Positions 32,900-41,993 of a stretch of DNA of 48,096 bases are shown here, piece by piece. The position numbers and the translations under genes were made by a program. Position 1 is the first letter of the stretch, and each line of letters begins with the position of its first letter. Source of the stretch: Streptosporangiaceae bacterium (lineage in GTDB: Bacteria > Actinomycetota > Actinomycetes > Streptosporangiales > Streptosporangiaceae); NCBI GenBank assembly GCA_025935815.1, contig JAICUO010000003.1:1-48096 (forward strand). The letters are read 5' to 3'. The notes under the pieces were generated by a model. The model searched no databases. It was not told the DNA's origin and saw only the letters and a program-made list of their open reading frames with translations.

Positions 32900-33775
32900 T
32901 CAGGCCAGGCGCTCGAAGAGCGACGCCGCTCCCAGCAGGTAGGCCGTCACCGCCGCTGGCTCCCAGCCGCCGGTCGCGAAGACGCACCAGTCCAACAGGG
33001 CGCTAGCCAGGCACACGGTCGTGACGGCGGCGCCATCACGCTCCAGTGCGTATGCCGCCAGGCGGGTAAGGACGGACTCCGGAGCCGCCTGGCGGCCGTG
33101 CACCGAGAACAGCAGCGTCGCGACGTCGATCGCCACTGGTCCGCGGCCGATCCCCTCCAGATCGACCACCGCCGCCACCTCGCCGTCCCTGAACAGCACG
33201 TTGTGGAGGCCGAAGTCCATGTGGACGAGGTCGGCGCCCGGCAGTCGGACGCCGCGGAACGGCGCCGCGCGGCGGGCGATGGCCTCGCCCGCCTCCAGCG
33301 CCTCCGGTGACTGGCGCCGCAGGGCTGCCCGCCACCCGGAGCCGTCCAGGAAGACCGCGCGCCAGGCACCGCTGACCCGGTCAGCGCCAGCCTCGCCGGC
33401 CAGGCCCCGCTGCCGCTCCAGCACCGCCAGCAAGGCGTCCAGCGCGACGTCGTCCATGCTGTCGAGGTGCTCGCCCGCCACCAGCTCGGCCAGGACGTAG
33501 GGGCGCCGCCGCCCGTCCATGCCCCAGGCGAGCCAGGCCGGGGTCGGCCAGCCGCGGGCCCGGGCATGGGCCACGAGGGCCGCCGTGCCGTCCAGGTCCC
33601 GGCGGGTCGAAGCCAGCGGGTGCCACTTGAGGACGGCCCGGGCGCCGTCGCCCGCTTCGACCACCCAGGCGCCTGTCTTGCGCCCGCCGCCCAGCCGGCC
33701 CACCAGGTGCCACGTTCCGTGGCCCTGGCGGTTCAGCGAGTCCAGGACGCCGGCCGCCGCGAAGTCACCGGCCAC
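32900..33775 (-). CDS. Aminoglycoside-phosphotransferase-like small-molecule kinase
   Basis: This is a 291-residue protein. Seen: AVLKWHPLASTRRDL with the ATP-binding Lys, PYVLAELVAGEHLD in the hinge, and the Brenner motif VHMDFGLHNVLF (H-x-D-x(4)-N) followed by VAAVVDLEGIGRG. These are the APH/choline-kinase catalytic elements. Substrate could be an antibiotic or a metabolite such as homoserine; no resistance genes are adjacent. GTG 33775 is chosen because the frame upstream is Pro/His/Arg-rich; its ribosome site is weak. It is divergent from the DUF1048 gene. Confidence 0.85.
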   Translation of the reverse strand: MAGDFAAAGVLDSLNRQGHGTWHLVGRLGGGRKTGAWVVEAGDGARAVLKWHPLASTRRDLDGTAALVAHARARGWPTPAWLAWGMDGRRRPYVLAELVAGEHLDSMDDVALDALLAVLERQRGLAGEAGADRVSGAWRAVFLDGSGWRAALRRQSPEALEAGEAIARRAAPFRGVRLPGADLVHMDFGLHNVLFRDGEVAAVVDLEGIGRGPVAIDVATLLFSVHGRQAAPESVLTRLAAYALERDGAAVTTVCLASALLDWCVFATGGWEPAAVTAYLLGAASLFERLA

Positions 33776-33907
33776 GCGGTCATGGTACGCACCCGGCCAG
33801 CTGCGGGTGAAACCGCGGTGAAACCGCGGTGGATCCGGGTGGGGGCATCGTCGGGGGTGTTCGCGGCCACCAGGGCCGCGGGGACGGACCCGAGGGAGAT
33901 GGCTGAG

Positions 33908-34267
33908 ATGGCCGCAGGGGGGATGGAGCAGAAGAGGCGCTACCGGGCCTACAAGGCGCGCACCGAGCGGCTGCCCGCGCCGTACCGGGCGGCGATCGAC
34001 GCGCTGGAGCGGTACACGCAGTTCTTCGGCCCGGGGGCCAGCGATGGCGTGCTGGCGATGCTGGAGGAGCTGGCCGGCCGGTTTGAGCAGGGCGCGGCGG
34101 ACGGGGTCCCGGTGCGGGAGCTGACCGGCGATGACCCGGTGGAGTTCGCCGAGGCGCTGCTCCGCGACTACCCCCAGGCCCAGTGGATCACCCGGGAACG
34201 GCACCGGCTGGCCGCCGCCATCGCCGGCGCCGCGGAAGGCACCGTCAGTGAAAGGACGGCATCGTGA
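33908..34267 (+). CDS. DUF1048-family protein
   Basis: This is a 119-residue helical protein. Seen: EQKRRYRAYKARTERLPAPY, ALERYTQFFG, LAMLEELAGRFEQGAADGVP and VRELTGDDPVEFAEALLRDY, the core of DUF1048 (related to the C-terminal domain encoded next to PadR regulators and DrrA-like ABC genes). ATG 33899 and ATG 33923 are close alternatives; GAGGG at 33892 suits 33908 best. Its stop overlaps the ABC ATPase start (TGATG), so the three genes 33908-35798 form one unit. Role unknown, perhaps a regulator or assembly factor for the exporter. Confidence 0.8.
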   Translation: MAAGGMEQKRRYRAYKARTERLPAPYRAAIDALERYTQFFGPGASDGVLAMLEELAGRFEQGAADGVPVRELTGDDPVEFAEALLRDYPQAQWITRERHRLAAAIAGAAEGTVSERTAS

Positions 34268-35031
34268 TGACGACGCAAGCGATCCGGGTGCGGGGCCTGG
34301 AGAAGTCCTACAAGGACCTGCGCGTGCTGCGCGGCGTCGACTTCGAGGTGGCGCCGGGCACCATCTTCGCGCTGCTCGGCTCCAACGGCGCCGGCAAGAC
34401 CACCGTGGTGAGGATCCTCTCGACGCTGCTGAAGGCCGACGCCGGCACCGCCGTCGTCAACGGCTACGACGTCGCCGCCCAGCCCGCGAACGTGCGGGAG
34501 TCCATCAGCCTGACCGGCCAGTTCGCCGCCGTCGATGAGGTGCTGACCGGGCGGGAGAACCTGGTCCTGGTCGCCCGGCTGCGCCACGCTAAGAACCCCG
34601 GGAAGATCGCCGGTGACCTGCTGGAGCGTTTCCAGCTCACCGACGCCGCCGCCCGCAAGGTGGCGACGTACTCCGGCGGCATGCGCCGCCGGCTGGACAT
34701 CGCGATGAGCCTGATCGGCGACCCGCCGGTCATCTTCCTCGACGAGCCCACCACCGGCCTGGACCCCCAGGCCCGGATCGAGGTGTGGAACAGCGTCAGG
34801 GACCTCGCCGGGCGCGGCACCACGGTGCTGCTGACCACCCAGTACCTCGACGAGGCCGAGCAGCTCGCCGGGCACATCGCCATCCTGCACCAGGGCACCA
34901 TCATCGCCAGCGGCACCCTCGCCGAGCTGAAGCAGCGGTTCCCGCCCGCCACCGTCGAGTACGTCGAAAAGCAGCCATCCCTGGAAGACATCTTCCTGGC
35001 CATCACCGCAACGACCGCGAAGGAATCATGA
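34267..35031 (+). CDS. ABC exporter ATP-binding protein (DrrA-like)
   Basis: This is a 254-residue nucleotide-binding subunit. Seen: Walker A LLGSNGAGKTTVV, Q-loop LTGQFAAVDEVLTG, signature ATYSGGMRRRLDIA, Walker B VIFLDEPTTGLDPQ, and H-loop equivalent LLTTQYLDEAEQ with Gln in place of the usual His, as in daunorubicin-resistance ABC proteins. It lacks most of the C-terminal extension of DrrA (about 330 residues), ending in SLEDIFLAIT. It energises export through the permease encoded next. A GTG at 34264 directly before ATG 34267 could also start translation. Confidence 0.93.
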   Translation: MTTQAIRVRGLEKSYKDLRVLRGVDFEVAPGTIFALLGSNGAGKTTVVRILSTLLKADAGTAVVNGYDVAAQPANVRESISLTGQFAAVDEVLTGRENLVLVARLRHAKNPGKIAGDLLERFQLTDAAARKVATYSGGMRRRLDIAMSLIGDPPVIFLDEPTTGLDPQARIEVWNSVRDLAGRGTTVLLTTQYLDEAEQLAGHIAILHQGTIIASGTLAELKQRFPPATVEYVEKQPSLEDIFLAITATTAKES

Positions 35032-35798
35032 TGACCACGCACTTCATCGGCGACACGGCCGTGCTGCTGGGCCGGTCCATGCGCCACATCACCCGCAGCC
35101 TCGACACCATCATCACCGTCTCCGTCATGCCGATCGCCCTCATGCTGCTGTTCGTGTACGTCTTCGGCGGGGCCATCGCCCCCGGCGGCGGGCCCGGCCG
35201 TTACGTCACCTACCTGCTGCCCGGCATCTTGCTCATCACGATCGCGATGGGCATCTCCTACACCGCCTACCGGCTGTTCACCGACCTGCAAAGCGGGATC
35301 TTCGAGCGCTTCCAGTCCATGCCCATCGCCCGCTCCGCCGTGCTGTGGGCGCACGTGCTGACCTCCGTCGTCTCCAACCTGATCTCGCTGGTCATCGTCG
35401 TGCTGGTCGCCCTCGCGATGGGGTTCCGCTCCGGCGCGGGGCCCCTGGCCTGGCTCGCCGTCATCGGGATCATCGTCTTGTTCACCCTGGCGGTGACCTG
35501 GCTGGCCGTCATCGCGGGCCTGTCCGCGAAGTCCACCGACGGCGCCGGCGCGTTCTCCTACCCGATCATCTTCCTGCCGTTCATCAGCTCGGCGTTCGTC
35601 GCCACCCGCACCATGCCTGGCCCGGTGCGCGCGTTCGCCGACAACCAGCCGGTGACCTCCATCGTCAACGCGACCCGCGACCTGTTCGCCCAGCAGCCGG
35701 TCAGCGCCAGCATCTGGACCGCCCTGGCCTGGTGCCTCGGCATCGGCATCGTCGCCTACGCCCTGGCCATGGTCACCTACCGCCGCAAGATCAGCTAG
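35028..35798 (+). CDS. ABC-2-type exporter permease (DrrB-like)
   Basis: This is a 256-residue membrane protein with six hydrophobic stretches. Seen: SLDTIITVSVMPIALMLLFV and YLLPGILLITIAMG, the ABC-2 pattern, then a Pro/Phe-rich SYPIIFLPFISSAFV and MPGPVRAFADNQPVTSIVNA, hallmark of the DrrB family. With the ATPase it should export a lipophilic compound across the membrane. ATG 35028 overlaps the ATPase stop (ATGA). Its last eight bases overlap the end of the convergent BTAD regulator. Confidence 0.92.
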   Translation: MMTTHFIGDTAVLLGRSMRHITRSLDTIITVSVMPIALMLLFVYVFGGAIAPGGGPGRYVTYLLPGILLITIAMGISYTAYRLFTDLQSGIFERFQSMPIARSAVLWAHVLTSVVSNLISLVIVVLVALAMGFRSGAGPLAWLAVIGIIVLFTLAVTWLAVIAGLSAKSTDGAGAFSYPIIFLPFISSAFVATRTMPGPVRAFADNQPVTSIVNATRDLFAQQPVSASIWTALAWCLGIGIVAYALAMVTYRRKIS

Positions 35799-38700
35799 CC
35801 GTCCCGGTCCGCGCCGCCAGCGCGGCGCGCAGGGCGGCCCGCAGGGCCTTCGGGCCCAGGCCGGCATACGACGACACCGCGTCGCCGTAGGCCGGCCCGG
35901 CGGCGGCTTGCGCGGCCTGCCGGGCGGCGGCGGGCGACGTGGCTGACCGGAACCCGTAGCCGATACCGAAGCGCTCGGCTAGCGCGATCATCTGTGCTCC
36001 CAGCCGCGCCGCGCACTCGTCCCCGTCGCGCCGCGCCCGGTCCAGGTCCGTCATCGCCAAGGCCAGCAGCAGCAAGCCCCAGACGGTAAGGCCCGGATAG
36101 GACTCAGCGGTCGAGTCGGCCGGCCGCCCCGCGTCCGCGGTCAGCGTCGACAGCAAGGCGGGCAGCGCATCGGTGATCTCCGCGACCTGGCTGAGCTGGC
36201 CGTGCCGGGCGTGGGCGACCACCGCGATCGCCTGAACCTCCTGCGCCCAGGGCTCCAGGCCGGCCAGGTCGCCGCCGGGCTCCTCGCGCCGCGGGTCCCG
36301 CAGCGCGGCCGCCGCCGTGCGCCACAGGCGAAGGCCGGCATCGACGTCGCCGCGGCCGAGCGCCACCTCGGCCCGCACCGCGTCGTCGAACATCGGCAGG
36401 TCGCCCGCGTCCCAGCCAGCCGGCGTCGTCAGCCCCAGCTCGCGCTCTGCCTCATCGAGGGCGCCGCGCTGCAGGTGGGCCGCCACGATCGACGCGCGCA
36501 GCCGGTTTACCGTGGACCGCGCCCCGAACGCCTCGGCCACCGCCAGCGCCGCGTTCAGGTGGCGCACCGCCTCGTCGCCCGAGCCGGCCTCGTCAGCTCG
36601 CAAGCACAGTTCGCCGATCTGGGAATGCGCGCCGGCCCGGAGCCAGGCACTGCCCCGGCGCTCGAACGCGGCGAGCGCTCGCCGCGCCGCCGCCAGCGCG
36701 CCGTCCAGGTCGCCCGCCCCGTCCCAGGCGTAGCTGGCCATCATGTTGGCCATGCCCGCGAGCAGCGGCTGGTCACTGCGGCCGAGCGTGTCCAGGCTCG
36801 CCATGAAGGCCTCGGGCGACTCGGCCAGCGCGTTCAGCGCGGCCTGGGCGGCCCGGGCGAAGGTGTCCGGCGGGCCGGGTGGCAGCCGCCGCAGGCCTGC
36901 CAGGAACCGGGCCGGGTTCGGCCCGCGCAGCAGCAGCCCGCTCACCGCGCCGAGAACCTGGCTGGTCCGGCTGGCCTCGACGAGCGCGGGCTCGGGCCGG
37001 AACGACGGCAGGATCCGGGCCGTGTCCCGGGTCAGCGCGGCGAGCCGGGCGAAACTCGACTCAACCAGCCACAGCCCGCCCAGCACGGCCGACACCGCCG
37101 ACACCGCCGCGGCGTCCTTGCGGTCCAGCCCGAGCCGCAGGGCCAGGACCAGGTTGTCGTGCTCGGCCCTGACCAGCGCGAAGGCCGGGAGGTCGTCACC
37201 GGTGTGCACCCAGTCGTGGTGCGCCGCGCCGAAGTCACGGGCCCAGGCGAGGAACCGGCCGGTCACCCGCTCGGCCTCGCCGGCGTCCCGCGAGCGCGCC
37301 GCGGCGAACTCCCGGACGGTCTCCAGCATCCGGTAGCGGGCACCCGGCGCGGTGTCCGCGACCTTGAGCAGCGACTGATCGGCGAGCTGTTCCAGGACCA
37401 GCAAGACGTTGCCGCCGAGCAGGTGCCGGGCGGCGTCGGCGGTGAACCCGCCGGGAAACACCGACAGGGCGCGCATCGCCGCCTGCCCGGCCGGGTCGAG
37501 GAGGTTCCAGCTCCAGTCGATGACGGCGTGCAGCGTGCGGTGCCGCTGCGGCGCGTCCCTGGCGCCGCCCCGCAGCACCGCGAACCTGTCGTCGAGGCGG
37601 CGGGCGATCTCGGCCACCGACATGATCCGGACCCGCGCGGCGGCCAGTTCCGCGGCGAGGGGTAGCCCGTCCAGGTGGCCGCACAGTTCCCACACGGCCT
37701 CCGCGGGCAGGTCGGCATCGGGCCGGGCCGCCCTCACCCGTTGTTCGAACAGCTCCGCCGTGGTGGACAGGTCCAGTTCGGGCAGCAGGTACACCGATTC
37801 CGACGACAGGCCCAGCGGGGCGCGACTGGTGGTGAGGACGCGCAGGTCCTTGCTCAGCGACACCAGGGCGTGCACGAGGTCCGCGGCACCCTGCACGACG
37901 TGCTCGCAGTTGTCCAGCACCAGCAGCGCCGGGCCGGGGCCCAGGGCGGCCACGATCCCGGCCAGGCGCTGCGCCGGGACGTCGCGGCGGCCGCCCGGGT
38001 TGCCGCCTTCCTCGCCGACGCCGAAGGCCGACGCGACCTCGGCGGCGACATCGCCGTCGGCGGCGACGCCCGCGAGCTCCACGACGTGCACGACGCGCTG
38101 CTCGGCCAAGATCGCGACCGCGTGCGCGAGGCGGGTCTTGCCCAGGCCGCCGGTGCCCACGATCGACGTGACCCGGGACGTGCGCAGCAGGCCGGCCACC
38201 GCGGAGATGTCGTTGTCGCGGCCGAGCAGCGGGTTGGGCTCGTGCCGGACGCCCCGGCGGATCACGGGCACGTCGGCCTGCAGCAGTTCCTGGTGCAGGC
38301 GCTGCAGCGCGGGGCCCGGGTCGCTGCCGAGCTCGTCACGCAGTTGCCGCTGGTAACCGGCGTACCTGGCCAGGGCCGCCGCCGACCCCGCGGTGGCCGC
38401 CTCGCAGCGCAGCAGTTCGGCCAGGACCTCCTCGTCCCGGGGGAACCGCCCGATCAGCTCGCCGAGCGGTCCGGCCGCCTCGGCTCGCCGTCCGAGCCGC
38501 GACAGTGCCAGCGCCCGGCTGCGCAGCAACGACCGGTAGGCCGGAACCCGTGCCGCCCGCAGCACCGACAGCGGGTGGTCATCCCCGGTGTCCCAGCCCT
38601 GCGCGCCATCGCACAGCGCGAGCCCGGCCTCGGCGTGCCCGAGCGCCGCGAGATGGTCACCCGCCCGGGACCGCTTCTCACTCTCGGACGCGCTGAGCGC

Positions 38701-38991
38701 GACCGCGCAGGCATCGATCTGGTCCGCGCGCAACGACAGGCGGTATCCGCCGGGCGTGCTCACGATGACCTCGGGACCGAACCGGGCCCGGGCCCGGGCC
38801 ACCAGGACCTGCAGGGCCTTGAGCGGGTGCTCGGGCTGCTCGTCGGGCCACAGCGCCTCCACCAGCCGCGAGGCGCTGCCCCCCGCGTGCGGGTCCTGCG
38901 CCAAGAGCGCGAACAGGCCTTGCAGCCGGGACCCAGTGATCTCCAGGCTGCCATAACAAACCCGCGACAACAGGGTCAGCTCAACGGTCAT
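35791..38991 (-). CDS. AfsR/SARP-like BTAD regulator with NB-ARC and TPR-like domains
   Basis: This is a 1066-residue regulator. Seen in order: an OmpR-type winged helix (about 1-90, ending VIVSTPGGYRLSL), a BTAD domain (about 95-240, with YQRQLRDELGSDPGPALQRL), an NB-ARC ATPase with Walker A GTGGLGKTR at 279-287 and Walker B LLVLDN at 356-361, LTTSRAPLGLSSESVY and GLPLAAELAAARV, then a long helical TPR-like C-terminus to the end. Known relatives activate antibiotic or developmental genes. No biosynthetic cluster is adjacent; the DrrAB-like exporter is the nearest candidate target. ATG 38991 begins MTVELTLLSRVCYG. Confidence 0.92.
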   Translation of the reverse strand: MTVELTLLSRVCYGSLEITGSRLQGLFALLAQDPHAGGSASRLVEALWPDEQPEHPLKALQVLVARARARFGPEVIVSTPGGYRLSLRADQIDACAVALSASESEKRSRAGDHLAALGHAEAGLALCDGAQGWDTGDDHPLSVLRAARVPAYRSLLRSRALALSRLGRRAEAAGPLGELIGRFPRDEEVLAELLRCEAATAGSAAALARYAGYQRQLRDELGSDPGPALQRLHQELLQADVPVIRRGVRHEPNPLLGRDNDISAVAGLLRTSRVTSIVGTGGLGKTRLAHAVAILAEQRVVHVVELAGVAADGDVAAEVASAFGVGEEGGNPGGRRDVPAQRLAGIVAALGPGPALLVLDNCEHVVQGAADLVHALVSLSKDLRVLTTSRAPLGLSSESVYLLPELDLSTTAELFEQRVRAARPDADLPAEAVWELCGHLDGLPLAAELAAARVRIMSVAEIARRLDDRFAVLRGGARDAPQRHRTLHAVIDWSWNLLDPAGQAAMRALSVFPGGFTADAARHLLGGNVLLVLEQLADQSLLKVADTAPGARYRMLETVREFAAARSRDAGEAERVTGRFLAWARDFGAAHHDWVHTGDDLPAFALVRAEHDNLVLALRLGLDRKDAAAVSAVSAVLGGLWLVESSFARLAALTRDTARILPSFRPEPALVEASRTSQVLGAVSGLLLRGPNPARFLAGLRRLPPGPPDTFARAAQAALNALAESPEAFMASLDTLGRSDQPLLAGMANMMASYAWDGAGDLDGALAAARRALAAFERRGSAWLRAGAHSQIGELCLRADEAGSGDEAVRHLNAALAVAEAFGARSTVNRLRASIVAAHLQRGALDEAERELGLTTPAGWDAGDLPMFDDAVRAEVALGRGDVDAGLRLWRTAAAALRDPRREEPGGDLAGLEPWAQEVQAIAVVAHARHGQLSQVAEITDALPALLSTLTADAGRPADSTAESYPGLTVWGLLLLALAMTDLDRARRDGDECAARLGAQMIALAERFGIGYGFRSATSPAAARQAAQAAAGPAYGDAVSSYAGLGPKALRAALRAALAARTGTAS

Positions 38992-39021
38992 CGCCCGTTA
39001 GATTAGCCGGTCGCCGCGCAC

Positions 39022-39714
39022 TTAGGTCCTGACGTGGATGATGGTCAGCCACTCGGCGCTGCTCGCGATGTACCCGTGCCGGCCGCTGAGATGATTGGAC
39101 ACGGCGGGCATGTGGGCCGCGCCGAATACGATGCCGACCGTGAGCTGCTCGGTCGCCTGGTCACGGTGAACCTCGTCGAGCACGCCCATCAGCCTGGCAT
39201 CGCGGACGGCGACGATGTTGTGCTCCAGCAGCCGCTCGAGCCAGCTGCCGGTCAGGTTCTCCGCGCTCTCGTCGTAGGCTTCCGCCTGGTCCAGGCTCGG
39301 CAAGCCCCGGGGCTCGGGGTTGTAGAACTTCCGGGCCAGCCCGATGGTGGCCGCCCCGGCGATGTCGGCCGCGTGGGACGTGAGCCGTTCCCTGGTCGAT
39401 CGCGGCTCGGCATGCGGCCCGGCCTCCCAGCGCACCGGCACGCCCAGGGTCTCCAGTCGCAGCGCGGCCACTTGGTCGACGAGGTGGCCCCAGTGATGCC
39501 GCGCCATCCAGCTCTGCGCGGGAACGTCCGCGACCGGGACGCCCTCGGCCACCAGGAGCTGGCACAGCCGCGCCCGGGCCGCCACCTCGTCGTAAAACGC
39601 CTGCTCCCCCACGTGCACCATGGGAAAGAGGATGAACTGCAACGGAGTTTCCCGGTGCGTCATGGTGATGACCGCTGAGCGCAGTCCCACGATGGACGAC
39701 TCAATGAACTGCAT
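39022..39714 (-). CDS. TraB/GumN-like protein
   Basis: This is a 230-residue protein. Seen: FILFPMVHVGEQAFYDEVAA with LLVAEGVPV, which follows the 'GTaH.....y..v......d.l..E' opening of the TraB family, and a late VGIVFGAAHMPAVSNHL with the second conserved His. Between them lies a charged helical region with LLEHNIVAVRDARLMGVLDE. TraB/GumN proteins resemble metallopeptidases of the EreA/ChaN group; the two His and Glu could bind metal. No signal peptide is seen. ATG 39714 has GGGAG six bases upstream, whereas the frame back to 39798 starts with an Arg-rich run. Confidence 0.7.
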   Translation of the reverse strand: MQFIESSIVGLRSAVITMTHRETPLQFILFPMVHVGEQAFYDEVAARARLCQLLVAEGVPVADVPAQSWMARHHWGHLVDQVAALRLETLGVPVRWEAGPHAEPRSTRERLTSHAADIAGAATIGLARKFYNPEPRGLPSLDQAEAYDESAENLTGSWLERLLEHNIVAVRDARLMGVLDEVHRDQATEQLTVGIVFGAAHMPAVSNHLSGRHGYIASSAEWLTIIHVRT

Positions 39715-39808
39715 GCCCCGCTCCCGCCGCCGGCCCCTTTCCTGGTAACGGCGAGCTAACGGCCTCAGGTTCCTGGGCGCCGCGAGTTTCGCAGGCATCG
39801 CGGTGCGT

Positions 39809-41182
39809 TCACGCCCCGAGCATTTCCCCGTCCGGAACGTGGCGCGGGCCGCGCACCCGTGCCTGGCCTACCACCACCACGCCCGCGCCGAAGGTGACGT
39901 CGCCGTCGACCTGGAGCTGGCGGCAGCGGCGCAGCGAGGGCGGCCCGGCCGGGAACCGCTGGTCGAAGTCGGGCAGCAGCTTGTAGTAGTCCGGATCCAG
40001 GGTGGCGACGGGCCCCTGGCCGTCGAAGGTGGCCCTCATCTGCCCGTCGCTGGTGAGCTCGTAGGCGTCGGAGCGGACGACGAGCAGGTCGTTGGTGGTC
40101 TTGACGGGGGCGAACCGTGAGCGCGGAACGCAGATGGCCCGGGCGCCGGGCACGGAGCTGATCGCCGCGCCCATCGCGGACTCCAGCTGGATCACCGGGG
40201 TGCTGTGCGGGTCGCGCGGGTCGACGGTCTTGCGGTTGAGGATCAGCGGCAGGCCTGGCGCCGCCGGGTCGGCGGCTTGCAGCTCGTTGAGCGCGCGCAA
40301 GTCGATCCAGATGTTGTTCGTGTTGTACCAGCGCCAGCGTTCGACGTCGGTGAACGAGACATCGCCGTCGGGCACCTGGGCCGTCTCCCGCAGCACCAGC
40401 TGCCCCTGGTAGCTGGCGAGGTGGCCGCCCTTGCGGTCGGCCGGCGTGCCGCGCACCGCCTCCAGCGCGAACGGTGCCCGCTGCGCGGCCATCCAGGCGG
40501 CGATCCGCGCGTCGGCCAGCGCGCCGAGGTTGTCGGAGTTGGAGACGAAGGCATAACGCAGGCCGGCGCCGAGCAGCGCGTCCAGCATCCCCGACGCCGC
40601 CAGCGACGGGTAGATGTCACCGTGCCCGGGCGGGCACCACTCCAGCTCCGGGCAGGCCGGCCACGACACCGGCGTGAAGTCGTCGGCCCGGATCTTGGGC
40701 TGGTGGCCCTGCAGGAAGTCCAGTGGCACGCCCGGCACGCCCAGGCCGTCGTAGCGGCTCAGCACCTTCAACGAGGGGTCGCGGGTCACCTCGGAGTTCA
40801 TCAGCACCAGCGGCACCCGCGCGCCGTGCCGTTCCCGCAACGCCAGCACCTGCCTGGCCAGGACATCGAGGAAACTCGCGCCCGGCTTGACCTCCAGCAA
40901 CGACTTCGGGCCGGACAAGCCCATGCTCGTCCCTAGCCCGCCGTTGAGCTTGACGATCACGAGGCCATCGAGCACGTCGCGGACCTGGCTCGGTGACGGT
41001 TCGGGCAGCTCGTCCAGGCGTGGCAGGTCCGCGATCGGCTCCAGGACCTCGCTGGGCAGCAGGCCGGCCTGCTGCCCGCCCAGCAGCTGCAGGCGCCTGC
41101 GCAGGGCGGCCAGCCCGGCCCCGTGCACGCCGCCGGCCTCGGCCTTGGCCATGACCGCGGTGACGTAGCCGGGCATATTCAT
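39809..41182 (-). CDS. UTP-glucose-1-phosphate uridylyltransferase, eukaryotic (UDPGP) type
   Basis: This is a 457-residue enzyme making UDP-glucose from UTP and glucose 1-phosphate. Seen: VIVKLNGGLGTSMGLSGPKS, the nucleotide-binding loop of the UDPGP type 1 family, then VPLVLMNSEVTRDPS, PPGHGDIYPSLAASGML, YAFVSNSDNLGALAD and NTNNIWIDL. The C-terminal beta region (VTFGAGVVVVGQARV) looks like a short beta helix. This is the UGP family typical of eukaryotes and not the GalU type found in most bacteria. Sugar-nucleotide supply for glycogen, trehalose or cell-wall sugars is likely. ATG 41182 follows GGAGG by eleven bases. Confidence 0.92.
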   Translation of the reverse strand: MNMPGYVTAVMAKAEAGGVHGAGLAALRRRLQLLGGQQAGLLPSEVLEPIADLPRLDELPEPSPSQVRDVLDGLVIVKLNGGLGTSMGLSGPKSLLEVKPGASFLDVLARQVLALRERHGARVPLVLMNSEVTRDPSLKVLSRYDGLGVPGVPLDFLQGHQPKIRADDFTPVSWPACPELEWCPPGHGDIYPSLAASGMLDALLGAGLRYAFVSNSDNLGALADARIAAWMAAQRAPFALEAVRGTPADRKGGHLASYQGQLVLRETAQVPDGDVSFTDVERWRWYNTNNIWIDLRALNELQAADPAAPGLPLILNRKTVDPRDPHSTPVIQLESAMGAAISSVPGARAICVPRSRFAPVKTTNDLLVVRSDAYELTSDGQMRATFDGQGPVATLDPDYYKLLPDFDQRFPAGPPSLRRCRQLQVDGDVTFGAGVVVVGQARVRGPRHVPDGEMLGA

Positions 41183-41238
41183 GCGCTGATCCTCCGCTCA
41201 GCACGGCATCGAAGGACTTAATTCTAGGCCGTTGGGTA

Positions 41239-41955
41239 TCACGCCCCCGACTCGCGGGTGAGCCGCACGGCCTCGGCCACGCCGCCGTCCCAGGCCGGGC
41301 CGTGACCTGGCAGGACCCAGGTCGCGTCGACGGCGCTGAGGTGGCCCAGGGAGGCCAGGGCCTGTCCAGGCTCGAGCGTGAACGGCGCCGGCTTGGGCCC
41401 GGTCGCGCCGGTGAGCACGTTGCGGGTCGTCATGGTGTCCCCGATGAACAGCGCGTCGACCGCCGGGACGTGCACCGCGATGCTCCCGGGCGTGTGGCCG
41501 GGCACGTGGATGATCCGGGGCGCACCGGGGACGTCGAGCACCTGGCCATCATCGACTGGCCGCAGCTCGCCGGCCGGGCGGATCCGCAAGCCCCCCTGGC
41601 GCGCGGAGTACCACAAGAAACCGGCCAGCGGCCCCGCCTTGACCGGCCCCCAGCCGCTGTTGGGCTTCTTCACCTGCAGCCGGGCGCGGCCGTCGTCGGC
41701 GGGGTGCAGGTAGGCGGGGATGCCCTTCTCGCGGTGCAGCCGGGCGGCGAAGCCAATGTGGTCACTGTCGCCGTGCGTGAGGACCAGCGCCCGCACGTCG
41801 TCCAGCGTCAGGCCCAGTTGCGCGAGCTCGCTGCCCAGCCGCCCCCAGTACCGGGGCAGCCCCGCGTCGATGATCGTCACGCCGTCTCCGCTGACGACCA
41901 GGTAGCTGTTGACGATGTCCGAACCGATCCGGTGCAGACCCTTGGCTATCTGCAT
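41239..41955 (-). CDS. Metallo-beta-lactamase-fold hydrolase with altered metal motif
   Basis: This is a 238-residue protein. Seen: NSYLVVSGDGVTIIDAGLP, then LTHGDSDHIGFAA, the metal motif, reading H61-G-D63-S-D65-H66 so that the second His of H-x-H-x-D-H is Asp. VPGHTPGSIAVH and LFIGDTMTT supply the third His and bridging Asp, and WVLPGHGPAWDGG the last. The Asp variant is seen in some MBL branches, so the protein may still bind metal. It diverges from the TetR gene, and both starts flank the operator array at 41994-42038. GGAGG lies seven bases before ATG 41955. Confidence 0.9.
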   Translation of the reverse strand: MQIAKGLHRIGSDIVNSYLVVSGDGVTIIDAGLPRYWGRLGSELAQLGLTLDDVRALVLTHGDSDHIGFAARLHREKGIPAYLHPADDGRARLQVKKPNSGWGPVKAGPLAGFLWYSARQGGLRIRPAGELRPVDDGQVLDVPGAPRIIHVPGHTPGSIAVHVPAVDALFIGDTMTTRNVLTGATGPKPAPFTLEPGQALASLGHLSAVDATWVLPGHGPAWDGGVAEAVRLTRESGA

Positions 41956-41993
41956 GGCACGGCCTCCATAGCACTGCCTCCCGGACGTATCGT

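Noticed and set aside
35791-38991. Secondary-metabolite gene cluster suggested by the BTAD regulator, ABC exporter and SnoaL-like gene
   Set aside because: No synthase, synthetase or other core biosynthetic gene lies in the window; the pieces are scattered and separately regulated.
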